Shown here: piece after piece, positions 8,368-18,563 of the stretch | How the letters are laid out: every line of letters begins with the position of its first letter | Numbering within the stretch: the first letter of the stretch is position 1 | Assembly (NCBI RefSeq): GCF_001815865.1 | Contig: NZ_KV822195.1 | Coordinates: 186,001-250,000 of the forward strand | Length of the DNA: 64,000 bases | Direction: 5' to 3' | Source: Abiotrophia sp. HMSC24B09 | Lineage (GTDB): Bacteria; Bacillota; Bacilli; Lactobacillales; Aerococcaceae | Position numbers and translations under genes: made by a program | Notes under the pieces: generated by a model | Database searches by the model: none | What the model was told of the DNA's origin: nothing | Seen by the model: the letters and a program-made list of their open reading frames with translations, nothing else

Positions 8368-11300
8368 GCGAATTTTTGTTGAAAAGCGTGAGCAGTATAG
8401 ACAGGAAGCTAGCCAACTCATGGATAAGTTGAATAGTGAGTACGGCTTGGGCTTAGAGGACTTACATGTCTATGTTATCTATGATATTTACGGCATCGAC
8501 TCCGCCACTTATGAGCAAGCTAAGTCTTCCGTCTTCTCCGAAGTCATGATTGACCAAGTCTATGAAGATTTGGACTTAGTGTCTGGCCACTATCTAGCTT
8601 ATGAAGTCCTGCCAGCCCAATATGATCAACGCGCAGACTCTGCCATGCAGGCGATTGCCCTCCTCAATCAAGAAGCCAAAGTCTTGGTTCGTAGCGGTAA
8701 ACTAGTTACCTTTGACAAGGCCTTGAGCACTCAAGCCTTAGCTCAAGTAGAGAAATATTTGGTTAACCCAATTGAAGCCCGCGTCAAGGATTTATCAGTA
8801 TTGGAATTCTCGCTGGACTCTGAACCAAAGCCACTTAAAGATTTAAGCGGCTTTGGCAACTTTGGCGACCAAGAATTACTGGCACTTAAGGCTGACTTGT
8901 CTTTGGCCATGAACCTAGAGGATTTACGTTTCATTCAGGACTATTTTGTCAGCGAAAAACGAGATCCAACTGAGACGGAAATTTATGTCTTGGACTGCTA
9001 CTGGAGCGACCACTGCCGTCATACCACCTTTGAGACAGTCTTAGATCAAGTCATCATTAATTCCAATAAGTTCCAAGTACAAATGCAGGAAGCCTTTGAT
9101 TACTATGTAAAAATTCGTGGCGAGCTAGGGATCACCAAGCCCATGACCCTGATGGATATGGCTAGCATCATGGGCAAGTACCATGTTCGAGTTCTCAAAG
9201 ACCAAGCCATTGAAGTCAGTGAAGAAATCAATGCCTGCTCCTTCTTCGTAACCGTCAATAATCAAGGGCAGGAAGAAGAATGGCTGGTTCAATTTAAGAA
9301 CGAAACTCATAACCATCCATCTGAAATCGAGCCTTTCGGGGGCGCTTCAACCTGTATTGGGGGGGCCATCCGCGATCCACTATCTGGGCGTTCCTATGTC
9401 TATCAAGCTATGCGGGTCTCCGGTAGTGGTAATATCTTGCAAAAACGGGAAGAGACCCTAGAAGGTAAGCTGCCTCAGGTGACCATTTCGACCGTGACTG
9501 CCCACGGTAATTCCTCTTATGGTAACCAAATCGGCCTGGCTACTACCTTTGTCCGCGAGCTCTATGATGATTCCTATGTAGCCAAACATATGGAAGTAGG
9601 GGCTGTGGTCGGCGCGGTTAAGGTGGGTAATTACCAACGTCAAAGCCTAGTTCCTGGCGATATTGTGGTCATGATTGGGGGCCGCACGGGACGCGATGGT
9701 ATCCAAGGGGCTAGCGGATCTTCCGTCGAACATACCAGTGATTCCCTAGAGACCGCAGCTAGCCAAGTACAAAAAGGGAACGCTCCTGAAGAACGTAAGT
9801 TGCAACGCCTCTTCCGTCGTCCAGAGTTAACCCGATTAATTAAGAAATGTAACGACTTCGGTGCTGGTGGGGTCTGTGTAGCCATTGGTGAATTGGCCGA
9901 AGGCATTGAAATTCATTTGGACAAGGTTCTGACTAAGTACCAAGGCTTGAATCCAACTGAACTAGCCATTAGCGAGTCCCAAGAACGTATGGCAGTAGCC
10001 ATTGATCCAGCGGACTATCAAGCCTTTGTTGACATGTGCCGGGCAGAAAATATTGAGTATGCCCATGTTGCTACCATTACAGACCATCGTCGCCTGGAAA
10101 TGTTCTATGGCCAAGATAAGGTCGTAGACATGGGAGCTGATTTCCTCGCAACTGCCGGGGTTCGCCAACATGCCAAGGCACGCCTAGTGGATAATGCGGG
10201 CGCCAATCCATTCCTAGCTAAGCAAGTGAGCAAGGAAGCGGTCTTAGCTGAATTAGCTAGTTTGAATGTGACTTGCCAAAAGGGCTTGGCCCAACAATTT
10301 GATGCTTCAATTGGTAATAGCACCGTCTTGATGCCATTTGCGGGTAAGCACCAGCTAACGCCTGTTCAAGCCAGTGTCCAAGCACTGCCAACTCTACATT
10401 CAACTAGTGACACAGCCACCATCCTAACCTATGGTTTCATTCCTAAAATTTCTCACTACTCCCCATTCTTGTCAGCTATCTATGCCGTACTAGAATCAGT
10501 TGCCAAGGTCTATGCCGTCGGCGGGACCAAGGAATCGCTCTACTTCTCCTTCCAGGAATACTTTGAAAAATTAGGCCAAGACCCTGCTAAGTGGGGCAAG
10601 GTGACGCAAGCCTTGTTAGGTTCGCTAGTAGCCCAAGAAGCGATTGGACGTCCAAGTATTGGGGGTAAGGACTCCATGTCGGGGACCTTCCATGGCTTGA
10701 ATGTCGTGGAAACCTTGATTTCCTTTGCCTGTGCGCCGGTCAAAATTGCCGACGTCATCACGCCAGAACTCAAGGCGGTGGGTAACAAACTTTATCATGT
10801 GCCAGTCATTCGCGATGACCAGGGTTATCCAGATTTGGCAGCCACAATGGCGAACTATGAGAAAGTTCACGCCCTCATTCAAGAGGGAAGTGTCGTCTCC
10901 GCCTATGTCCAAGAAGAGGGCAGCCTGACTGCTTCCCTGGTTAAGATGGCCCTAGGAGCTGGTTTGGGCTTTGAGATTGAGTCTGTCAATGCGCTCAACT
11001 TTGATGTAGCTTCCTTAGTGATTGAAAGTTCGCGGGAGCTAGCAGACTTCACTTACCTAGGCCAAGTTCAAGCAGAGGGTCACTACCAAGTGAATGGTTT
11101 GACCTTCAGCCAGGATCAACTTTACCAAGCCTACACTCAAACACTAGAAGACATCTATCCTCTCTACCAAAACCAAGAGGCAGACGCGGCTGAGAACTTG
11201 ACGCAAGAGGCAGATCAAGTCTATGCCTACCCAGAATATGTGGACCAGGTTCAAGTGGTCATTCCTGTCTTCCCAGGTACCAACTGTGAATACGATAGTG

Positions 11301-12037
11301 AGCGGGCTTTTGTAGAAGTGGGGGCTAAGGCCCAGTCAGTGGTCATTCGTAACCAAAGACCAGGCGATATTGAAGCCTCTGTCAAAGACTTTGTCGCAGC
11401 TGTCAAGGCCAGCCACATTATTTTCTTCCCAGGTGGTTTCTCAAGTGGGGATGAGCCGGATGGTTCAGCTAAATTTATCGTTAACTTCCTCAAACATCCA
11501 GAAGTGACAGCTGCCATCCATGCCCATTTAGCTGACAAGAAGTTAATCCTCGGTATCTGTAATGGCTTCCAAGCCCTTATTAAGTCAGGTCTCTTGCCAT
11601 ATGGGCAAATCAAAGACCTAGCACCTAGCGACTTGACCCTCTATCGCAACGATTCCTATCGTCATATTTCAACCACAGCCGTGACCCGTGTAGCCTCTAC
11701 TCGTTCGCCTTGGACCCAAGGCTTCCAAGTAGGCCAATTGCACGAAGTGGCCTTCAGCCATGGGGAAGGGAAACTGGTTGGCGAGTCCGTGGAAGCTTTC
11801 AAAGATTTGGTGGCCTTCCAATATTGTGACTATGACGGTCAAGCAACGCTAAATGGACGCTTTAACCCTAATGGTTCCCAGCTAGCCATCGAAGGCTTAG
11901 TCAGCCCTGATGGCCTGATTTTGGGTAAGATGGGGCACAGCGAACGTTATCATCAAGGGCTTTATAAGACCAATACAATTCCAGGTCAGCAATCCATCTT
12001 TGCAAATGGGGTTGGCTACTTTAAGGGAGGAAAATAA
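8360..12037 (+). CDS. purL: Phosphoribosylformylglycinamidine synthase, large single-chain form
   Basis: Converts FGAR to FGAM using glutamine. 1225 residues, the long form in which the glutaminase is fused to the synthase, so purS and purQ are not needed and not present. The first part holds the substrate domains (CYWSDHCRHTTF, NETHNHPSEIEPFGGA-x-T, GGKDSMSG); the last ~260 residues are a class I glutaminase with nucleophile Cys in GICNGFQAL and the partner SHGEGK region. The start is TTG at 8360: GGAGG at 8346-8350 is 9 bases upstream and the product begins (L/M)DKRIFVEK, as streptococcal PurL does. The frame stays open upstream, inside purK, but without a site. Overlap with purK is 8 bases. 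Confidence 0.95.
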   Translation: MDKRIFVEKREQYRQEASQLMDKLNSEYGLGLEDLHVYVIYDIYGIDSATYEQAKSSVFSEVMIDQVYEDLDLVSGHYLAYEVLPAQYDQRADSAMQAIALLNQEAKVLVRSGKLVTFDKALSTQALAQVEKYLVNPIEARVKDLSVLEFSLDSEPKPLKDLSGFGNFGDQELLALKADLSLAMNLEDLRFIQDYFVSEKRDPTETEIYVLDCYWSDHCRHTTFETVLDQVIINSNKFQVQMQEAFDYYVKIRGELGITKPMTLMDMASIMGKYHVRVLKDQAIEVSEEINACSFFVTVNNQGQEEEWLVQFKNETHNHPSEIEPFGGASTCIGGAIRDPLSGRSYVYQAMRVSGSGNILQKREETLEGKLPQVTISTVTAHGNSSYGNQIGLATTFVRELYDDSYVAKHMEVGAVVGAVKVGNYQRQSLVPGDIVVMIGGRTGRDGIQGASGSSVEHTSDSLETAASQVQKGNAPEERKLQRLFRRPELTRLIKKCNDFGAGGVCVAIGELAEGIEIHLDKVLTKYQGLNPTELAISESQERMAVAIDPADYQAFVDMCRAENIEYAHVATITDHRRLEMFYGQDKVVDMGADFLATAGVRQHAKARLVDNAGANPFLAKQVSKEAVLAELASLNVTCQKGLAQQFDASIGNSTVLMPFAGKHQLTPVQASVQALPTLHSTSDTATILTYGFIPKISHYSPFLSAIYAVLESVAKVYAVGGTKESLYFSFQEYFEKLGQDPAKWGKVTQALLGSLVAQEAIGRPSIGGKDSMSGTFHGLNVVETLISFACAPVKIADVITPELKAVGNKLYHVPVIRDDQGYPDLAATMANYEKVHALIQEGSVVSAYVQEEGSLTASLVKMALGAGLGFEIESVNALNFDVASLVIESSRELADFTYLGQVQAEGHYQVNGLTFSQDQLYQAYTQTLEDIYPLYQNQEADAAENLTQEADQVYAYPEYVDQVQVVIPVFPGTNCEYDSERAFVEVGAKAQSVVIRNQRPGDIEASVKDFVAAVKASHIIFFPGGFSSGDEPDGSAKFIVNFLKHPEVTAAIHAHLADKKLILGICNGFQALIKSGLLPYGQIKDLAPSDLTLYRNDSYRHISTTAVTRVASTRSPWTQGFQVGQLHEVAFSHGEGKLVGESVEAFKDLVAFQYCDYDGQATLNGRFNPNGSQLAIEGLVSPDGLILGKMGHSERYHQGLYKTNTIPGQQSIFANGVGYFKGGK

Positions 12038-12040
12038 ACC

Positions 12041-12748
12041 ATGAAACTCTTATACGAAGGCAAAGCTAAACAACTCTTTGATACCGGTAATCCTGAGGAA
12101 GTCTATGTTCACTATAAGAATAGTGCCACTGCCTTTAACGGTGTTAAGAAGGAAGAATTTGATGACAAGGGTAGACTTAACAATGCCATCACCAGCTTGA
12201 TTTTTACCTATCTAGCAGAGCAAGGCATCCCAACTCATTTTATTAAGCAGGTTAATGAAACCGACCAAGTCTGCCGCCATGTGACCATTATTCCCTTAGA
12301 AGTGATTACCCGTAATATTGTGGCAGGCTCCATGGCCAAGAAATATGGGCTAGAAGAAGGACGCCAATTAGCTAAGCCGGTCTTTGAATTGAGTTATAAG
12401 AATGATGCGCTAAGCGACCCGCTTATCAATGACGACCATGCAGTGGCTTTGGAACTAGTGACGGAAGCGGAACTAGCGCAAATCAAGGACTTAACCGCTC
12501 GTATTAACCGGGCCCTACAAGGCTTGTTCCTAGCTGCCAACTTAATTTTGGTGGACTTCAAGATTGAGTTTGGCAAGACCAGCGACGGACAGATTATACT
12601 AGCCGATGAGATTTCACCTGATACTTGTCGACTCTGGGACAAGGACACCCGAGACAAATTAGATAAGGACCGCTTTAGACGTGATCTGGGTGACGTCATG
12701 GCAGCCTACAAGGAAGTATTAGGGAGATTAGAAGATGCGCGGAATTAA
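12041..12748 (+). CDS. purC: SAICAR synthetase
   Basis: Joins CAIR and aspartate to give SAICAR, using ATP. 235 residues. Shows the family signatures [11 protein letters not shown] at the N-terminus, the [15 protein letters not shown] segment and DFKIEFG with [14 protein letters not shown]. Starts 3 bases after purL with AGGGAGGAAAATAAACC upstream; its 3' end overlaps purF by 14 bases. Confidence 0.97.
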   Translation: MKLLYEGKAKQLFDTGNPEEVYVHYKNSATAFNGVKKEEFDDKGRLNNAITSLIFTYLAEQGIPTHFIKQVNETDQVCRHVTIIPLEVITRNIVAGSMAKKYGLEEGRQLAKPVFELSYKNDALSDPLINDDHAVALELVTEAELAQIKDLTARINRALQGLFLAANLILVDFKIEFGKTSDGQIILADEISPDTCRLWDKDTRDKLDKDRFRRDLGDVMAAYKEVLGRLEDARN

Positions 12749-14189
12749 TGAAGAATGTGGGGTGTTCGGGATTTGGAACCATCCCGAAGCTAGCCATGTG
12801 ACCTACTTTGGTCTCCATAGTCTCCAACACCGTGGCCAGGAGGGAGCCGGTATTGTAGCGGGATCTAGCCAAGGTTTAGATAACCATCGTGGCCACGGTT
12901 TAGTCAGTGAGGTCTTTCGTGATGATAGTATTTTGGATCGTCTGTCAGGTGATCGGGCCATTGGCCATGTTCGTTATTCTACCTCTGGTACCAATCATAT
13001 TGAAAATGTACAACCCTTTCTCTTTCATTTCTATGATATGGATTTGGGGATTTGCCACAATGGGAATTTGGTCAATGCTCGTGCATTACGCAAGTACCTT
13101 GAAGAGCGCGGGGCCATCTTCCATTCTTCCTCTGATACGGAAGTCTTGGTTCACCTCATTCGCCACAGCCAAGCGGAGACCTTCGAAGGTAAACTTCAAG
13201 AGGGTCTCAATCAACTGCGTGGCGGTTTTACCTATCTGATTGTCACCAAGGATGCCCTCTATGGAGCGGTAGACCAGCATGCCTTGCGCCCTCTAGTAAT
13301 CGGAAAGATGAAAAATGGGGCCTATGTTGCCGCCAGTGAGACCTGCGCCATTGATGTGGTCGGAGCAGAATTCGTCTGCAATATTATGGCTGGTCAATAT
13401 GTTGTCATCAACGATCAGGGCATTCGAATTGAAGCCTATGCGGCACCTCAAGCGCCTGCCGTAACAGCTATGGAATATGTCTATTTTGCTCGCCCAGACT
13501 CAGTCATTGCCGGTCAGAATGTCCATGCCACCCGTAAACGTGCTGGCCGTCGCCTAGCTCAAGAAGCCCCTGCTCAGGCCGACATGGTCATTGGGGTACC
13601 TAATTCATCACTCTCAGCCGCTACCGGCTATGCTGAAGTTTCCGGATTGCCCTATGAAATGGGCTTGATTAAGAACCAATATGTAGCCCGGACCTTTATT
13701 CAACCTACTCAAGAATTGCGGGAGCAAGGGGTTCGCATGAAACTTTCTGCCGTCAAATCCATTGTGGGTGGCAAGCGAGTCGTCATGGTAGATGACTCCA
13801 TCGTGCGGGGGACCACCTCGCGTCGGATTGTCCAATTACTTAAGGAGGCCGGCGCCAAGGAAGTTCATGTGCGGATTGCGGCGCCACCTATTCTATTCCC
13901 ATCTTTCTACGGCATCGATATGTCGACCTCTGGGGAATTGATTTGCGCCAATCACAGTTTGGAGGAAGTTTGCCAACTTATTAATGCAGATAGCTTGGCC
14001 TTTCTCAGTGAAGAAGGGCTCAAAGACGCGATTGGCCTAGAGGCTGAAGGTCCTAACAAGGGACTCTGCATGGACTGCTTTTCTGCCGACTATGTAGCCG
14101 GTCTACACGATTATGAGCAGCAATTCTATGACTCGCTGACCCCTATTCAACAAGCCTATTTAGCCAAAAAGGAGGCCCAACATGAGTAA
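12735..14189 (+). CDS. purF: Amidophosphoribosyltransferase
   Basis: First committed step of purine synthesis: PRPP plus glutamine to phosphoribosylamine. 484 residues. Ntn-hydrolase glutaminase first; the catalytic nucleophile is Cys8 after a short propeptide (MRGINEE) that is likely removed. The phosphoribosyltransferase half carries the PRPP loop [14 protein letters not shown]. Cysteines at the C-terminal side (EVCQ, GLCMDCF) match the iron-sulfur cluster ligands of the Bacillus-type enzyme. Starts within the end of purC (ATG at 12735) and ends within the start of purM. Confidence 0.97.
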   Translation: MRGINEECGVFGIWNHPEASHVTYFGLHSLQHRGQEGAGIVAGSSQGLDNHRGHGLVSEVFRDDSILDRLSGDRAIGHVRYSTSGTNHIENVQPFLFHFYDMDLGICHNGNLVNARALRKYLEERGAIFHSSSDTEVLVHLIRHSQAETFEGKLQEGLNQLRGGFTYLIVTKDALYGAVDQHALRPLVIGKMKNGAYVAASETCAIDVVGAEFVCNIMAGQYVVINDQGIRIEAYAAPQAPAVTAMEYVYFARPDSVIAGQNVHATRKRAGRRLAQEAPAQADMVIGVPNSSLSAATGYAEVSGLPYEMGLIKNQYVARTFIQPTQELREQGVRMKLSAVKSIVGGKRVVMVDDSIVRGTTSRRIVQLLKEAGAKEVHVRIAAPPILFPSFYGIDMSTSGELICANHSLEEVCQLINADSLAFLSEEGLKDAIGLEAEGPNKGLCMDCFSADYVAGLHDYEQQFYDSLTPIQQAYLAKKEAQHE

Positions 14190-15186
14190 ACACTATGCAG
14201 CCAGTGGCGTGAGCCTTGAAGCCGGTTATGAATCTGTCGAACGTATTAAGAAACATGTAGCCAGAACCAAGAATCTTGGCATGCTAGCCTCCATCGGAAG
14301 TTTTGGTGGCTGCTTTGATTTGAGCGCCTATCATTTCAAAAATCCCGTCTTAGTAAGTGGGACCGATGGGGTAGGGACTAAGCTCAAGCTAGCCTTTGAG
14401 CTTGACATCCATAACACCATTGGGATTGATGTGGTAGCTATGTGTGTCAACGATATCTTGGCCCAAGGTGCTAAGCCACTTTTCTTCCTAGATTATCTTG
14501 CGGTAGGTAAGAACTATCCGGAGCAAATCGAAGCCATTGTCAGTGGCGTGGCCGATGGCTGTGTTCAAGCTGGCTGTGCCATTGTAGGTGGCGAGACCGC
14601 AGAGATGGCGGGCTTCTATGAAGACGGCGAGTATGATATTGCCGGTTTCTGTGTAGGGGCCCAAGAGAAGGAACTCTTACTTTCTCCTGACAATACGCGA
14701 GCTGGTCAAGTTGTGGTTGGTCTCCCTTCAAGCGGTGTCCATTCAAATGGTTTTTCACTTGTTCGTAAGATTATTAGCGACCATGATTTAGACCTCAAGT
14801 CAGCCTTTTGCAACTCGACCTTAGGTGAGACCCTCCTAACGCCTACGCGTATCTATGCCAAGGAAGTGGAAGCTGTTATGGCCCAAGTCAAAGTGGCCGG
14901 TATTGCTCATATTACGGGGGGTGGCTTCCATGAGAATCTACCTCGTTGCTTGGCCCCCGGACTGGGTATGAGCCTTGATAGTAAGGCCTATCAAGTGCCA
15001 GAAATCTTCCACTATTTGAGTCAAGTAGGACAGGTAGACTGGGAGGAAATGTATCATGTCTTCAATATGGGGGTTGGACTAGCCTTTGTAGTAGAGCCTG
15101 AAGATGTTAAAACCGTCTTGGACCTCCTGCCAGATGCCTTTGTTTTAGGCCAAGTAACTGACCAAGAAGGGATTGTTATCTCATGA
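14182..15186 (+). CDS. purM: AIR synthetase (phosphoribosylformylglycinamidine cyclo-ligase)
   Basis: Closes the imidazole ring: FGAM to AIR with ATP. 334 residues, usual size. N-terminal Y-x-x-SGV-x-x-x-AG, then [33 protein letters not shown] and [12 protein letters not shown] are family motifs. Overlaps purF by 8 bases, with GGAGG in the purF coding end, and purN by 4 bases. Confidence 0.97.
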   Translation: MSKHYAASGVSLEAGYESVERIKKHVARTKNLGMLASIGSFGGCFDLSAYHFKNPVLVSGTDGVGTKLKLAFELDIHNTIGIDVVAMCVNDILAQGAKPLFFLDYLAVGKNYPEQIEAIVSGVADGCVQAGCAIVGGETAEMAGFYEDGEYDIAGFCVGAQEKELLLSPDNTRAGQVVVGLPSSGVHSNGFSLVRKIISDHDLDLKSAFCNSTLGETLLTPTRIYAKEVEAVMAQVKVAGIAHITGGGFHENLPRCLAPGLGMSLDSKAYQVPEIFHYLSQVGQVDWEEMYHVFNMGVGLAFVVEPEDVKTVLDLLPDAFVLGQVTDQEGIVIS

Positions 15187-15755
15187 CCCAAGCCAAAAAA
15201 CGCGTCGCCATCTTCGCCTCAGGGACCGGGTCTAACTTTCAAGCTTTAGCTGATGATGATCGACTGAAGGAAGTCATGACCATCAGCAAATTAGTCTGTG
15301 ATAAGCCTGGCGCGCCAGTGCTGACCAAGGCCCAAAGCCTTGGCATCGACTGCTTTGTCTTTAGTCCTAAGGATTATGCCAACAAGGCCCAGTTTGAAGC
15401 AGCCATTCTAGAGGCTATTGAGCCAGTTGATCTGATTATCTTGGCAGGTTACATGCGGATTGTTTCTCCTTACCTATTAGAGCATTACAAGGGACCCATG
15501 ATTAACTTGCATCCTTCCTTGTTGCCAAAATACAAGGGAGTCGATGCCATTGGTCAAGCCTACCGGGCAGGAGATAGTGAAATCGGCATTAGTGTCCACT
15601 ATGTCAATGAAGAGCTAGACAGTGGCCAGGTCATTGCCCAAGCCAGTCTCCAACATCCAGCCGATGAATCCCTGGAGGATTTGACGCATCGTATTCACGA
15701 CTTGGAGCATGAACTGTTGCCACAGGTCGTCTATCAATTACTAACCCAAGCATGA
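15183..15755 (+). CDS. purN: Phosphoribosylglycinamide formyltransferase
   Basis: Transfers the formyl group from 10-formyl-THF to GAR. 190 residues. Contains the N-terminal ASGTGSNFQAL phosphate-binding loop and the catalytic signature LAGYMRI...INLHPSLLPKYKG with Asn-His and a later Asp (ELDSGQVI). Overlaps purM by the ATGA junction; purH follows after 13 bases with AGAAGGAGG. Confidence 0.97.
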   Translation: MTQAKKRVAIFASGTGSNFQALADDDRLKEVMTISKLVCDKPGAPVLTKAQSLGIDCFVFSPKDYANKAQFEAAILEAIEPVDLIILAGYMRIVSPYLLEHYKGPMINLHPSLLPKYKGVDAIGQAYRAGDSEIGISVHYVNEELDSGQVIAQASLQHPADESLEDLTHRIHDLEHELLPQVVYQLLTQA

Positions 15756-15768
15756 GAAGGAGGGCAAT

Positions 15769-17298
15769 ATGAGTAAAAAACGTGCCTTATTAAGTGTCAG
15801 CGACAAGACGGGCTTACTAGACTTCGCCAAGGGTCTAGTGGCTGCTGGCTATGAGTTAATTAGTACGGGTGGGACGGCCACCTATCTGAAAGATGCAGGG
15901 CTGGAAGTCTTGGATGTAGCCTCTGTCACTGGTTTTCCCGAAATTTTGGAAGGCCGAGTTAAAACACTGCATCCGGCTATCCATGGAGGGCTCTTAGCCA
16001 AACGTGACTCCGACTTGCACCGTGAGCAAGTCAGTCAAAATCAAATTGATTATATTGACTTAGTCTGTGTCAATCTCTATCCTTTCGAAGAGACAGTCAA
16101 GAAAGCAGGCGTGACGGAAGCAGAAGTGATTGAAAATATCGATATTGGCGGCCCAAGCATGTTGCGCTCAGCAGCCAAAAACCATCAAGATGTGACGGTC
16201 GTCTGTGATGTGGCAGACTACCCGGCTATCTTGGCAGAATTAGCTGAGAACGGGCAGGTGTCTGCAGCCACTCGTCGACGCCTAGCCATCAAGGTTTACC
16301 ATAGAACAGCAGCCTATGATGCGGCCATTGCCCGTTACTTTGATCAAGTCGATCACTTAGTGCCAGATATTTTGACCTTGTCTTACAAGCTAGAGGATAG
16401 CTTACGCTATGGTGAGAACCCGCACCAAAAGGCTTGGCACTATGTCAGTGATCAAGCTGAAAGCTATACCCTGCAATCAGCCACTCAACTGCATGGCAAG
16501 CAAATGTCCTACAATAACCTTCAAGACGCCAGCGCTGCCTTGGATATCCTCAATGAGTTCCAAGGCCAAACAGCCTGTGTGGTCTTGAAACATATGAACC
16601 CTTGTGGGGTAGCGCTAGGGGCCAGTGTTAAGGAAGCCTTTGATAAGGCTTATGAGGCGGATCCTGTCTCTATCTTTGGTGGGATTGTTGCCATTAATGG
16701 GGTAGTAGATTTGGCGACCGCAGAGCGATTACATGCTATTTTCTTGGAAATCATCCTAGCTGAAGGATATGAGGCAGAAGCTTTAGACTTGCTTAAGAAA
16801 AAGAAAAATCTGCGTCTCTACCAAATCCCACAAGGTGGCAACTTGGCTCAAGCTCAAATTAAGAGTGTGCGTGGTGGTCTCTTGATTCAAGATGCCAACC
16901 AAGCCCTAGCAGAAGATTGGCGTCAAGTAACCCATCTTGCCCCAAGTGAGGACCAAAAAGCTGATTTAGAATTTGGTCTTAAAATTGTCAAGCATGTGAA
17001 GTCCAATGCTATTGTAGTGGCTAAGAATGGCCAGACACTAGGCATTGGTGCCGGGCAAATGAACCGGGTTGGGGCGGCTAAGCTAGCGCTCGAACAGGCT
17101 GGCGACAAGGCTAAGGGAGCCGTACTGGCTTCAGATGCCTTCTTCCCAATGCCTGATAGCCTTGAAATTGCGGCTGACTATGGCATCAGCGCAGTGGTCC
17201 AACCAGGTGGATCTATCAAGGACCAAGCTTCCATCGATGTAGCTAATGAGAAAGGTGTGGCCATGGTCTTCACGACCACACGCCACTTTAAACACTAA
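15769..17298 (+). CDS. purH: Bifunctional AICAR formyltransferase / IMP cyclohydrolase
   Basis: Last two steps to IMP. 509 residues, usual length. The N-terminal ~200 residues are the MGS-like IMP cyclohydrolase domain (LLSVSDKTGLLDFAKGL, GRVKTLHPAIHGG), the rest is the AICAR transformylase (LRYGENPHQKA, VLKHMNPCG, SNAIVVAKN and C-terminal FTTTRHF-x-H). purD starts one base after its stop. Confidence 0.97.
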   Translation: MSKKRALLSVSDKTGLLDFAKGLVAAGYELISTGGTATYLKDAGLEVLDVASVTGFPEILEGRVKTLHPAIHGGLLAKRDSDLHREQVSQNQIDYIDLVCVNLYPFEETVKKAGVTEAEVIENIDIGGPSMLRSAAKNHQDVTVVCDVADYPAILAELAENGQVSAATRRRLAIKVYHRTAAYDAAIARYFDQVDHLVPDILTLSYKLEDSLRYGENPHQKAWHYVSDQAESYTLQSATQLHGKQMSYNNLQDASAALDILNEFQGQTACVVLKHMNPCGVALGASVKEAFDKAYEADPVSIFGGIVAINGVVDLATAERLHAIFLEIILAEGYEAEALDLLKKKKNLRLYQIPQGGNLAQAQIKSVRGGLLIQDANQALAEDWRQVTHLAPSEDQKADLEFGLKIVKHVKSNAIVVAKNGQTLGIGAGQMNRVGAAKLALEQAGDKAKGAVLASDAFFPMPDSLEIAADYGISAVVQPGGSIKDQASIDVANEKGVAMVFTTTRHFKH

Positions 17299-17299
17299 G

Positions 17300-18535
17300 A
17301 TGGCTAAGGTACTCGTAGTAGGTGCCGGTGGACGTGAGCATGCCATAGCTTACAAGTTCCACCAAGAAGGCCATCAAGTTTTTCTCCTAGGTGATAACCC
17401 AGCCGTAGCGGCGTTTGGGACCTGTTTATCACTGTCCGAACCTGAGCTCATTACTTTTTGTCAGACGGAGCCCATTGATTTGGTCTTCATAGGACCAGAA
17501 GTATATCTAGTCGACGGCCTAGTGGACCGCCTTCAAGCAGCCGGTATTCGGGCCTTTGGTCCTTCTGCTAAGGCGGCTCAGCTAGAAGGCAGCAAAGTCT
17601 TCTCCAAGCAGATGATGGCCAAATACCAGATTCCAACAGCCAAGCATGAGAGCTTTAGCGATTATGAGACTGCTAAACAATATCTTGCCCAGCAGGCAAG
17701 CCCTATTGTCCTCAAGGCTGATGGCCTAGCCGCAGGCAAGGGCGTCATCATTGCTCAGACTCAAGAAGAAGCGCAAGAAGCCCTTAAAGCCATGATGCAA
17801 GAGGCTAAATTTGCGGACGCAGGTGGCTCAGTCGTTATTGAAGAATTCCTAGAAGGGGAAGAATTTTCCCTCATGTGTTTCGTGTCAGACCGCAAGGTCG
17901 TGCCTATGAAGGTGGCCCAAGACCATAAACGGGCCCTAGACGGTGACCGTGGCCTCAACACTGGGGGCATGGGCGCCTATCTGCCCATTTCTCATATCAG
18001 CGACCAAGACGTTGCCCAAGGCTTAGAACAAGTGGTTCAGCCTATGGTCGATGCTATGTCTCAAGAAGGCATGCCTTTCTATGGCATCCTCTATGCTGGC
18101 CTGATGAAATGTGCCGATGGTGTCAAAACCATTGAATTCAATGTTCGTTTTGGGGATCCAGAATGTGAAGTCCTCCTTCTCCAACTCAAGTCCAGCCTTT
18201 ACCAGGTAGCTAATGCCGTCATTGATGGCCAGGACTTCCACTTGGAATGGGATCAAGATGCGGTTATTGGCGTGGTTTTAGCCGCCAAAGGTTATCCTGA
18301 AGCGAGTGTTAAAGGTAGCGTCATTAAGGGCTTGGATCAGCTAAGTGTACCAGTCTTCCACATGGGGACCCGCAAGGTAGCCAATCAGCTGACCATTAAT
18401 GGTGGACGTGTCCTTATTGTCTGCGCCAAGGGGACCACACTTGCCAGTGCTAGACAGAAGGTTTATGATGAGATTAAGAAGATTGATTGTCCTGATCTAT
18501 TCTACCGGCAGGATATCGGCTATCGCTCATTATAA
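17300..18535 (+). CDS. purD: Phosphoribosylamine-glycine ligase
   Basis: Joins phosphoribosylamine and glycine, using ATP. 411 residues. ATP-grasp enzyme with N-terminal KVLVVGAGGREHA, FGPSAKAAQLEGSK, VLKADGLAAGKGV and the metal site FNVRFGDPECE. The start at 17300 fits the family N-terminus; the frame is open further up inside purH. No clear Shine-Dalgarno sequence precedes it, so translation probably depends on coupling to purH, which stops one base earlier. Confidence 0.96.
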   Translation: MAKVLVVGAGGREHAIAYKFHQEGHQVFLLGDNPAVAAFGTCLSLSEPELITFCQTEPIDLVFIGPEVYLVDGLVDRLQAAGIRAFGPSAKAAQLEGSKVFSKQMMAKYQIPTAKHESFSDYETAKQYLAQQASPIVLKADGLAAGKGVIIAQTQEEAQEALKAMMQEAKFADAGGSVVIEEFLEGEEFSLMCFVSDRKVVPMKVAQDHKRALDGDRGLNTGGMGAYLPISHISDQDVAQGLEQVVQPMVDAMSQEGMPFYGILYAGLMKCADGVKTIEFNVRFGDPECEVLLLQLKSSLYQVANAVIDGQDFHLEWDQDAVIGVVLAAKGYPEASVKGSVIKGLDQLSVPVFHMGTRKVANQLTINGGRVLIVCAKGTTLASARQKVYDEIKKIDCPDLFYRQDIGYRSL

Positions 18536-18563
18536 GCGCAGGCTCAAGTAAAGGAGTTATAAG